A stretch of 64,000 nucleotides of DNA from Fen-1308 sp035319185 (GTDB lineage Bacteria > Nitrospirota > Thermodesulfovibrionia > Thermodesulfovibrionales > Dissulfurispiraceae). The translations under genes and the position numbers were made by a program. The notes under the pieces were generated by a model. That model was not told where the DNA came from. It saw only the letters and a list, made by a program, of their open reading frames with translations, and did no database searches. Below, in pieces: positions 16,521 through 23,567 of this stretch (position 1 is the stretch's first letter; every line of letters starts with the position of its first letter). Location: contig DATHDF010000035.1 of assembly GCA_035319185.1 (NCBI GenBank), positions 1-64,000 of the forward strand. Reading direction: 5' to 3'.

Positions 16521-17300
16521 GGGCGACAGCATTTTAATGCCGACGCTATCGATCACCTCGCCGAATCTCTCGCCTCCAACACCATGCTCGATATAAAAAT
16601 CAATGCATTTTTCTATAAACGCAAGCGCTTCCTCTCGCGAAAAGATGCCCTCCAGCTCGGTCCCCAGTCGGGGATGCCTTCCGAGTTTTCCGCCTATCAG
16701 GATGCGCCATCCCCTTTCGCCTTGCACAAGCGTTCCGGACGGGCATGCCTTGCAGCACTTGCCGCATGACAGGCATTTGCCGTAATCCATAACCGGGCTT
16801 TCATCCAGTAGTGCTATAGCATTTTCCTTGCAGACCTCAATACAGGCTCGGCAGCCGCTGCATGGATCGTTACTAACAGAAGGCCTGCAAGCGCCGATAA
16901 GCCCTATGTCTGCAATCTGCGGCCTCGAACATGCGTTAGGGCAATCAGAAATCGAGACCCTGAATTCATGGTGAATCTTGAGCGGCCCTTTGACTTTGAG
17001 TTTGAGAAGGTTTCTGAGGTCCTTCTTTCTGAGCAGATTCTCGATCTGTTTTGCCATCCCTTCATCGTCAACCGATCGATTCGGACATCCCGAAGACCCG
17101 AAGCAGGTCTCAACCTGAAAGCCGGCGACCTCATCGTCCATATTATTCAGATACCTCTTCTGGCAGATGCGGACATGCTCCATGGTTACTGCGCGATTGC
17201 CATGGCTCGCAGCCTCTTCCTCGACTCTCTTTCTAACCCTCTTCCTGACAAAGAAGGGCACGCGTGCAATCGCGTCTTCAGCCTCTTTCGTCCATTTCAT
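16512..17300 (-). CDS. Small siroheme/[4Fe-4S] sulfite-nitrite reductase-like protein
   Basis: 262 residues in three parts. Residues 1-45 match the PCP_red domain (WTKEAEDAIARVPFFVRKRV). The central part has the siroheme-cluster ligands C-x5-C (ETCFGSSGC) and C-x3-C (SDCPNACSRPQ). Two ferredoxin motifs follow (CSGCRACIEVC and CLSCGKCCKAC). A C-terminal reductase-like segment closes the protein (LIGGKLGRHPRLG). The arrangement resembles small assimilatory-type sulfite reductases of anaerobes; the substrate may be sulfite, nitrite or hydroxylamine. SD is GGAGG. It is divergent from the Crp/Fnr gene, shares the palindrome at 17399-17412, and has TATAAA at 17378-17373. Confidence 0.82.
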   Translation of the reverse strand: MKWTKEAEDAIARVPFFVRKRVRKRVEEEAASHGNRAVTMEHVRICQKRYLNNMDDEVAGFQVETCFGSSGCPNRSVDDEGMAKQIENLLRKKDLRNLLKLKVKGPLKIHHEFRVSISDCPNACSRPQIADIGLIGACRPSVSNDPCSGCRACIEVCKENAIALLDESPVMDYGKCLSCGKCCKACPSGTLVQGERGWRILIGGKLGRHPRLGTELEGIFSREEALAFIEKCIDFYIEHGVGGERFGEVIDSVGIKMLSPLI

Positions 17301-17372
17301 AATATGCCTCCGAATGCCGAAAACAAGTGATGAGTGCTCGATATAATAAACCCATTCACGCTCCAGATATAG

Positions 17373-17427
17373 TTTATATCGCTACCTGTAAATATCCTTT
17401 GACATAAATCAAGAAATCTGTTATTAA
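17373..17427. promoter_or_regulatory. Divergent promoter region with Fnr/HcpR-type operator
   Basis: Palindrome TTGACATAAATCAA at 17399-17412. On the forward strand its first half is also a perfect -35 (TTGACA) with a TATTAA -10 at 17422-17427, so bound regulator would cover the promoter of its own gene. On the reverse strand TATAAA at 17378-17373 lies 27.5-32.5 bases from the palindrome centre, the activator layout for the siroheme gene. Confidence 0.72.
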
Positions 17428-17438
17428 ATCTGTACGAT

Positions 17439-18122
17439 ATGGAACTTGTTCGCCTGGTTGCCTCAATCCCTCTTTTCAAAGGCCTGCTCAAAGGGCAGCT
17501 AGACGAGATAGTCAATTCAATGGCGGACCAGACCTTTGATCGCGGCCAGGCAGTACTGCTGGAGGGCGAACCCGCAGAAGGCTTTTTCGTCCTCGTCCAG
17601 GGCAGGGTCAAGATATTCAAGATTTCTTCTGAAGGCAAGGAGCAGATCCTGCATTTTGTAAGTCCCGGAGAATCTTTTGGCGAGGTTCCGATGTTCGCAG
17701 GAGACCGATTCCCTGCCAATGCGGAGACCATCGAGAAAAGCCGGATATTCTTCTTCCCGAGGGCAGCGTTTCTGGAGCTGATAAAAAATGACCCCTCCCT
17801 TGCGATGAATATGCTTGCGGAGCTCTCAGGAAGGCTGCGCCAGATGACACGCCTTGTCGAAGAATTGTCGCTGAAAGAGGTGCCCGGCAGACTGGCGGCA
17901 TATATTCTTTTGTTGAGCAGCGAGAGCGGCCAGGACGATGTTGAACTGGACATTACGAAGGGCCAGCTCGCTAGTTTGCTTGGCACGATACCGGAGACGC
18001 TGTCGCGCATACTTGGCAAAATGAACAGCCAGGGCGTGATCAGCGTTAATGGGCGAAAGCTCAGGATACTAGACAGGGCAGTTCTGGAAGATCTGGCGTC
18101 AGGCGGCAAGTCCACAATCTGA
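17439..18122 (+). CDS. Crp/Fnr-family regulator, HcpR-like
   Basis: 227-residue regulator with an N-terminal cyclic-nucleotide-binding-type sensor fold (about residues 10-120: LEGEPAEGFFVLVQGRVKIF, PGESFGEVPMFAG), a dimer helix and a C-terminal winged helix. The recognition helix reads IPETLSRILGKM, with the Glu-x-x-Ser-Arg triad that in Fnr contacts TTGA half-sites. There is no Cys in the protein, so it is not a 4Fe-4S Fnr; HcpR-type sensors fit better. Its start has no SD and would be almost leaderless from the promoter at 17399-17427. Likely targets are itself, the divergent siroheme gene, the ferredoxin and hcp. Confidence 0.85.
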   Translation: MELVRLVASIPLFKGLLKGQLDEIVNSMADQTFDRGQAVLLEGEPAEGFFVLVQGRVKIFKISSEGKEQILHFVSPGESFGEVPMFAGDRFPANAETIEKSRIFFFPRAAFLELIKNDPSLAMNMLAELSGRLRQMTRLVEELSLKEVPGRLAAYILLLSSESGQDDVELDITKGQLASLLGTIPETLSRILGKMNSQGVISVNGRKLRILDRAVLEDLASGGKSTI

Positions 18123-18123
18123 C

Positions 18124-18154
18124 GGCAATTTTTTCCGCTTCGGAAAATTGTGCC
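18124..18154 (+). terminator. Possible terminator after the Crp/Fnr gene
   Basis: An imperfect hairpin (CAATTTT..TTCCG / CGGAAAATTG with a two-base bulge) directly follows the stop at 18120-18122. There is no downstream T-run, so function is uncertain. Confidence 0.35.
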
Positions 18155-18292
18155 GCTGTATGCGCCAAAATAATGACACAAGAACGACCAAGCTGACAGA
18201 CCACCAGAGCATTTATCCTTATACTTCAAAGACTATTCAAGTCTGGCATCTACCTTGCATTTATGTCATAAAAAGTCGGAAAGGATGACGAA

Positions 18293-19072
18293 ATGGGGCT
18301 TAAAACGATCATAGACGACCTGTCGAAATATCTCAAACGAATGGTCTTCGTGAATATGCTGTTCTTCTGCCTGATCATTCCCGTCGTCCTTCTTTACCTG
18401 GGCGTTGAGACATCAAGCGTGGCAGCGATAACCGCCCTTGGCGGAATGGCCCTTTGCGTAGCTAATTTCTATTTCATCAGCGGCTTCTTCGTCCGCAAGA
18501 CCGAAACATCCCTGACCATGTCATATGCATCAATACAAAATGAGTATCTTTACGACGACCTTACCAAGGTATACAACCGCCGTTCAGGCCTTGTCCGCCT
18601 GAACGAGGAATTCGCAAGGGCCAAAAGGAGCGGGGCCAAGCTTTCGGTTGCAATGGTTGATGCAGACCATTTCAAAAATATCAACGACACCTATGGGCAT
18701 CTCGTCGGAGACAAAGTGCTGACGCATATCGCCTCGACCATCAAGGCAGAACTCAGGGAATGCGATATCGTAATCAGATACGGCGGCGAGGAGTTCCTCA
18801 TACTCTTGCCGGACACGCACGGCACAAACGCCTCGCTGCCTCTGGACAGGCTTCGGAGGAAGCTTGTTGATAACAGGCTCAGCCATGACGGAATGGAAAT
18901 TCATGCCTCAGTTAGCATCGGCATCGCAACGGTGTCTGCACTGGACCAAGACCCGATGGATGCGATACGCAGGGCAGACAGCGCGCTATATTCCGCAAAA
19001 AGGTTGGGCCGCAACAGGGTCTTCTACGATCGCCGCAGACGCCACCTCGCACCGGTGCTCAGCAACGCATAA
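18293..19072 (+). CDS. Membrane-bound diguanylate cyclase (GGDEF)
   Basis: Makes c-di-GMP from two GTP. The 259-residue protein has two N-terminal membrane helices (about 17-37 and 43-66) and no periplasmic sensor to speak of, then a linker and a GGDEF domain from about residue 88 (DDLTKVYNRRSGL, DADHFKNINDTYGHLVGD, RYGGEEFLILLP). The active-site GGEEF is intact. An inhibitory RxxD is not obvious in the usual place. SD is AAGGATGACGAA before the ATG. It follows the Crp/Fnr gene in the same direction, about 170 bases away. Confidence 0.93.
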   Translation: MGLKTIIDDLSKYLKRMVFVNMLFFCLIIPVVLLYLGVETSSVAAITALGGMALCVANFYFISGFFVRKTETSLTMSYASIQNEYLYDDLTKVYNRRSGLVRLNEEFARAKRSGAKLSVAMVDADHFKNINDTYGHLVGDKVLTHIASTIKAELRECDIVIRYGGEEFLILLPDTHGTNASLPLDRLRRKLVDNRLSHDGMEIHASVSIGIATVSALDQDPMDAIRRADSALYSAKRLGRNRVFYDRRRRHLAPVLSNA

Positions 19073-19201
19073 GGCGATAGCGAAACGCCGCAGTCATCGA
19101 ATTGCCTGACTCTTAACCTTCTCCCTCTGTGATTTTTTCTTGCTGCCGCGTGTCTTTTTGATTATATTCTTCTTAATGAATATGTTCGAAAGGAAGGCCC
19201 C

Positions 19202-20920
19202 TTGGACTACACGATAAAGGTCGGCGGTGCAGCGGGTCAGGGACTGCAAACCATAGGCGACGCGCTTGCGAAGGTTTTTGCCCGCTCGGGATATCACGTC
19301 TTTTCGCACCAGGATTATGAGTCGCGGATACGCGGCGGACATAATTTCTACCAGATTCGCCTTTCCGACATGCCCATAATGGCATCAAGAGAGAGAGTCG
19401 ATATAATTGTAGCACTCGACAAAGAAACCGTGTCGCGCCATGCGAACGAGCTATCGGAAAACGGCCTTGTCATATACGATCCCGAAGCCCTGAAGGAGAA
19501 GCATGAAGGACCGGGGTTCCTGGAAATTCCCTTTATAAAACTTGCGACAGAAGACGGCGGCAACAGACTAATGGAGAATACTGTTGCTACCGGCGCCGTC
19601 CTTGGAATGATGGGGATCGGCACCGGCACCCTCTCAGACATAATACGGCAGACATTCAGCAAAAAGGGCGACGATGTGATAAGCGCCAATATCAGGGCGG
19701 CCGCTGCCGGACAAGAGTATGCCAGGCAAAGATGCCCTCACTGCCGGTTCGATATTGCCCCGACATCCGCTCCCAAATTGCTCATGTCAGGCGTCGATGC
19801 CCTGGCACTGGGCTGCATTGCCTCCGGCGTGAAGTTTTATTCTGCATATCCGATGACTCCTTCCACCGGCATCATGAATTATATCGCTGAGCGCTCGGCA
19901 GAATTCGGCATAGTCGTTGAACAGGCGGAAGACGAAATCGCTGCAATAAATATGGCTCTTGGAGCCTCGTTCGGCGGCGTCCGGGCGATGACAGGCACAT
20001 CCGGAGGCGGCTTTGCGCTTATGGTCGAAGGGCTCTCCCTTGCTGCAATGACAGAGACACCTGTTGTCGTTGCACTCGGCCAGAGACCAGGGCCGGCAAC
20101 CGGTTTTCCGACACGAACCGAGCAGGGAGATCTCCTGTTCGCCATCCATGCGGCGCACGGCGAATTTCCGAGAGTGGTACTAGCGCCCGGCACGCCTGAA
20201 CAGGCCTTTTATGCCGCCGGCAAAGCCTTCGATCTGTCGGAGAAGTATCAGGTGCCTGCAATCATCATTTTCGATCAGTATTTGGCCGATTGCCAATGGA
20301 CCTTCGGAGGACTCGACGCTGAAAAGGTTGTATACCACGACTACCGGCTTAGAGGGGACGATTTCAGAAAAGTCGCTCAATACCGGCGCCATGCATTCAC
20401 TGAAACCGGCGTTTCTCCGCTGGGAGTGCCTGGCGATGCCGAACATGTTGTCGTAACAGACAGCGACGAACATGATGAGGAAGGCCATATCGTCGAAGAC
20501 GCAGAGACCCGGCTGAAGATGCTCGACAAGCGACTGTTCAAAAAAATGCCTCTGGTCTGGCATGAGATATCTCCGCCAACCCTTTACGGTAACACCAGGC
20601 CGGAAGTAGTCCTGACGGGATGGGGATCATCATATGGTCTGATGAAAGAAGCGGTCGATGTGCTCTCAAATAAATATCGGATCGCGATGCTGCATTTCAG
20701 CGAATTATATCCATTCCCGGATCTGGAGAGCACAGGTTTTCTAAATCTGCTTGATGGGGCTGAAGCGACAATCTGCATTGAAAATAATGCCACCGGACAA
20801 TTTGCAAGACTTGTGATGGCAGAAACCGGCTACAATTTCAAGCACAAGATCAACCGTTTTAATGGCCGTCCCTTTCTGCTGGAAGAATTGACAGGGGAGA
20901 TAGAAAATGTCATCGGTTGA
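19202..20920 (+). CDS. korA: 2-oxoacid:ferredoxin oxidoreductase, fused gamma-alpha subunit
   Basis: Oxidises a 2-oxoacid (probably 2-oxoglutarate) to acyl-CoA with ferredoxin as acceptor, in complex with the following subunit. Residues 1-180 form the gamma domain (GGAAGQGLQTIGDALAKVF). The alpha domain follows from about 195 (FYSAYPMTPSTGIMNYIAE, EQAEDEIAAINMALGASFGG). The C-terminal domain includes GWGSSYGLMKEAVD. The start is a TTG at 19202 behind GAAAGGAAGG; no ATG fits the conserved N-terminus. It overlaps korB by 14 bases. In anaerobes this enzyme runs an oxidative or reductive TCA branch. Confidence 0.9.
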   Translation: MDYTIKVGGAAGQGLQTIGDALAKVFARSGYHVFSHQDYESRIRGGHNFYQIRLSDMPIMASRERVDIIVALDKETVSRHANELSENGLVIYDPEALKEKHEGPGFLEIPFIKLATEDGGNRLMENTVATGAVLGMMGIGTGTLSDIIRQTFSKKGDDVISANIRAAAAGQEYARQRCPHCRFDIAPTSAPKLLMSGVDALALGCIASGVKFYSAYPMTPSTGIMNYIAERSAEFGIVVEQAEDEIAAINMALGASFGGVRAMTGTSGGGFALMVEGLSLAAMTETPVVVALGQRPGPATGFPTRTEQGDLLFAIHAAHGEFPRVVLAPGTPEQAFYAAGKAFDLSEKYQVPAIIIFDQYLADCQWTFGGLDAEKVVYHDYRLRGDDFRKVAQYRRHAFTETGVSPLGVPGDAEHVVVTDSDEHDEEGHIVEDAETRLKMLDKRLFKKMPLVWHEISPPTLYGNTRPEVVLTGWGSSYGLMKEAVDVLSNKYRIAMLHFSELYPFPDLESTGFLNLLDGAEATICIENNATGQFARLVMAETGYNFKHKINRFNGRPFLLEELTGEIENVIG

Positions 20921-21761
20921 GCATAAAGAACAGATACCTGCATGGTGCCCCGGCTGCGGCAATTTCGGCATACTGAAGACATTCAAAGATGCCGTTGCCG
21001 AACTTGGATTGAAGCCCCATCAATTCACGATAGTGTCCGGAATAGGACAGGCGGGGAAATTTCCGCACTACCTGAAATGCAACACGTTCAACGGTCTGCA
21101 CGGACGGACGCTGCCGGTCGCAACAGGGCTGAAGCTGGTCAACAGCAACCAGATGGTAATAGCCGTTGCAGGCGACGGCGATTGCTATGGCGAAGGCGGC
21201 AATCATCTGCTTCATGCCTTCAGGAGGAACATCGGGGTCAAGCTATTCGTACATGACAACCAGATCTATGGCCTGACAAAAGGGCAGGCTTCGCCCACAA
21301 GCATAGAGGGGTTCCGTCCCAAGAACCTGCCGTTCGGACTTCTCTCGGAGACGCTAAATCCGATGGCCCTTGCCGTTGCGATGGATTGCAGTTTTGTGGC
21401 CAGAAGTTATTCCGGCGACGCTGATCACCTAAAAGAGATTATCAAGGCATCGATTCTCCATAAAGGCTTCTCGCTGGTTGACATATTTCAGCCATGCGTG
21501 AGTTTCAATAAGGTGAATACTTACGAATGGTATCAGCGGAGACTGTATCGTCTCGACGAGAGATATGACCCCGAAAACAGGCTGTCCGCTTTCGATAAGG
21601 CGCTTGAATTCGGGGACCGCATCCCAATAGGCATCATCTACCGGAACAACCGCCGCACCTTTGAAGACGGTGTCCCTCTAATCGGCAATCAACCACTGGT
21701 TAGCCGGAGGCAGTCTGCCGACAGGACGAAGGTAGAACGGGCAATCAGAGAATTCCTTTAG
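20907..21761 (+). CDS. korB: 2-oxoacid:ferredoxin oxidoreductase beta subunit
   Basis: Thiamine-diphosphate subunit of the complex with the preceding gene. 284 residues with the N-terminal WCPGCGNFGILKTF, the TPP/Mg motif AVAGDGDCYGEGGNHLLHA, and NQIYGLTKGQASPTS. The Cys residues of CPGCG match cluster ligands of the family. The short length and lack of a C-terminal extension favour the 2-oxoglutarate-type group over pyruvate oxidoreductase. No separate ferredoxin subunit gene follows; the next gene is unrelated. Confidence 0.92.
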   Translation: MSSVEHKEQIPAWCPGCGNFGILKTFKDAVAELGLKPHQFTIVSGIGQAGKFPHYLKCNTFNGLHGRTLPVATGLKLVNSNQMVIAVAGDGDCYGEGGNHLLHAFRRNIGVKLFVHDNQIYGLTKGQASPTSIEGFRPKNLPFGLLSETLNPMALAVAMDCSFVARSYSGDADHLKEIIKASILHKGFSLVDIFQPCVSFNKVNTYEWYQRRLYRLDERYDPENRLSAFDKALEFGDRIPIGIIYRNNRRTFEDGVPLIGNQPLVSRRQSADRTKVERAIREFL

Positions 21762-21819
21762 CAATCAATTTCTGCTCTTATAGCCCGCCATGATATAATT
21801 GTCGCGGAGTCGATCTGCC

Positions 21820-22941
21820 ATGGACGCTATCGAAAAACTAGGCGTGCTTTCCCGGGATTCGCAATATGATCTTGCTTGCGCATGCGGAACCGGCAAGGAG
21901 GAGCACAGGAGGCGCGGAAAAGACGGGTCATGGCTATACCCAGTCGCACTGCCGCAGGGCGGCTTTACCGTCCTGCTGAAGACCCTGCTCTCGAACGTCT
22001 GCTCCAATGATTGCAAATATTGTCCTTTGCGTACCGGCAGCGATGTTGTCAGATGCACCTTGCAACCTGAAGAAGTGGCGTCCATTTTCATGCAGCATCT
22101 GAGGCGTAAAAAAGTCTTTGGGCTCTTTCTGAGTTCCGGTGTCATCAACAGCCCTGACAACACAATGGATAAACTCATTGCAACGGCACATCTACTCCGA
22201 AAAAAACACCAGTACAGGGGATACATGCATCTCAAAATAATCCCTGGGGCGTCAGACGCGGCTGTCGAAGAAGCAGTTTCTCTGTCGACCGCAGTTTCCC
22301 TGAACATCGAGACCCCCGGCAGGCAACATTCCGCCATTCTCTCAACCAGGAAGGATTACGATAAAGACATAATGCGTCCCATACAAATGATGGGCAAGCT
22401 TACCGGCAGGGGGACGAAGTTCTCGCAGGTCAAATGCACTACACAATTCATAGTGGGGGCCTCTGACGAAACCGACAACGAGATATTGCAGTCGATGCGG
22501 TCGCTTTACAAGGAGCTGAACTTCAAGCGGGTGTATTTTTCCGCCTATCAGAAGGGACTTGGCTCTTCGGATATCCCCGGCGAACGCCGGTTTCTGACAA
22601 GCCCCGATGAGCGGTTCATGCGCGAGCACCGCCTGTATCAGGTTGACTTTCTCATCCGTAAGTACGGATTCGATACATCGGAGATCCCTTTGGACCCGAG
22701 CGGATACCTCAGCATGAACAAGGACCCCAAGGAGATGTGGGCGGAAATCAATACAAACTTTTTTCCCCTTAATATCAATACAGCAGACAGGCAGTCGCTC
22801 TTGCGCGTTCCTGGCCTTGGGCCCGACACCGTCAAAAGTATACTTTTACTTCGCAGGCAGGGCCGCATTTACCGCCCGGAGGACCTCCGCATTAAGGGCA
22901 AGAGGCTCCAGAAGATAAAGCGTTACGTTGTATTTGAGTGA
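21820..22941 (+). CDS. Radical SAM protein of the DNA modification/repair type
   Basis: Radical SAM enzyme with the cluster motif CSNDCKYC at about residue 64. The final 55 residues form a helix-hairpin-helix unit (NINTADRQSLLRVPGLGPD). This layout matches the family annotated as putative DNA modification/repair radical SAM protein, normally encoded next to a uracil-DNA-glycosylase-like partner. No such partner is adjacent here. The ATG at 21820 fits the conserved start; an upstream TTG is possible. Another CACG (ACACGTGK-like Cys pair, DLACACGTG) lies near the N-terminus. Reaction unknown. About 373 residues. Confidence 0.85.
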   Translation: MDAIEKLGVLSRDSQYDLACACGTGKEEHRRRGKDGSWLYPVALPQGGFTVLLKTLLSNVCSNDCKYCPLRTGSDVVRCTLQPEEVASIFMQHLRRKKVFGLFLSSGVINSPDNTMDKLIATAHLLRKKHQYRGYMHLKIIPGASDAAVEEAVSLSTAVSLNIETPGRQHSAILSTRKDYDKDIMRPIQMMGKLTGRGTKFSQVKCTTQFIVGASDETDNEILQSMRSLYKELNFKRVYFSAYQKGLGSSDIPGERRFLTSPDERFMREHRLYQVDFLIRKYGFDTSEIPLDPSGYLSMNKDPKEMWAEINTNFFPLNINTADRQSLLRVPGLGPDTVKSILLLRRQGRIYRPEDLRIKGKRLQKIKRYVVFE

Positions 22942-22988
22942 AAAAAAAAAGAAACACGCCGGCGTTTTTGGGAGGGGAACCGGCGTGT
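22941..22988 (-). terminator. Rho-independent terminator of the small cytochrome c gene
   Basis: Perfect nine-base arms ACACGCCGG (22954-22962) and CCGGCGTGT (22980-22988). Read on the reverse strand the hairpin is followed by TTTC and ten T residues. It lies 20 bases past the cytochrome stop and abuts the radical SAM stop on the other strand. Confidence 0.9.
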
Positions 22989-23008
22989 CTGGGAGGGAGT
23001 TTCGACAA

Positions 23009-23266
23009 CTATTTCAATTGCAGCGCCGCTGCGGCGCCGTTGATGTCGTCATCTGTAAGCAGTTTGTGCATGCTGCTCTTCGGCCCTTCCTTGAGGGCCT
23101 TCATCAGATCAGCTGAAGTTGCGATCTTTGCCTTTTCAATCATCTGGGCAGGCGCCTTGTCACCCTTATGACACTTGTCGCACTTCTCAAGACCGGCTGC
23201 AAAGCTAAAAGAGGCAAGGCCCAAAACAAAGATAGCAGCTACTACTATTACGAGCATCTTCCTCAT
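23009..23266 (-). CDS. Small class I c-type cytochrome
   Basis: 85-residue exported monohaem cytochrome. A cleavable signal (LVIVVAAIFVLGLASFSFA) is followed by the haem motif CDKCH at mature residue ~7. A Met in SSMHKLLTDDDINGAAAAL could be the sixth ligand. This is about the smallest size for a class I cytochrome c and similar to cytochromes c-553 or electron shuttles of anaerobes. A strong SD (GGAGGTGA) precedes the ATG and a strong terminator follows, so it is probably abundant and monocistronic. Confidence 0.88.
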   Translation of the reverse strand: MRKMLVIVVAAIFVLGLASFSFAAGLEKCDKCHKGDKAPAQMIEKAKIATSADLMKALKEGPKSSMHKLLTDDDINGAAAALQLK

Positions 23267-23567
23267 CTACTTCACCTCCTTTCAAAATGTGACTCAACAG
23301 TGCCGGGATCGCTTCCCGCTTGCTGTTCGTGCTTACAGAATAAGGGGGTTTCATTAAGATTAAATGAAAGTTTAATTAAGTTTCTTTCATTTAATATACG
23401 CACAGGTGCAATGAATTATATCTTGTAAGTTGTATCGATCCGACCTCGTTCCTTTGGATATGCTGGCGCGCCTATTTAGATTATCCTGAAAAAATGTTTT
23501 ATAATTGATATATACGGCAAGAATTACTATAGGAATTGGCGCCTGCGACAAACAATTGGGGGGCACT
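23267..23567. other. Intergenic region between cytochrome c and chemoreceptor genes
   Basis: About 300 bases without a gene. It holds the SD of the cytochrome gene (reverse strand), an A+T-rich block with a perfect 12-base inverted repeat at 23359-23395, and a TATAAT at 23500-23505 that could be the -10 of the chemoreceptor. Nothing else coding is seen. Confidence 0.6.
23359..23395. repeat. Perfect 12-bp inverted repeat, operator candidate
   Basis: ATTAAATGAAAG (23359-23370) and CTTTCATTTAAT (23384-23395) with a 13-base A+T spacer. A third partial half-site, TTTCATTAAG, starts at 23350. No T-run follows on either strand, so an operator is likelier than a terminator. Confidence 0.6.
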
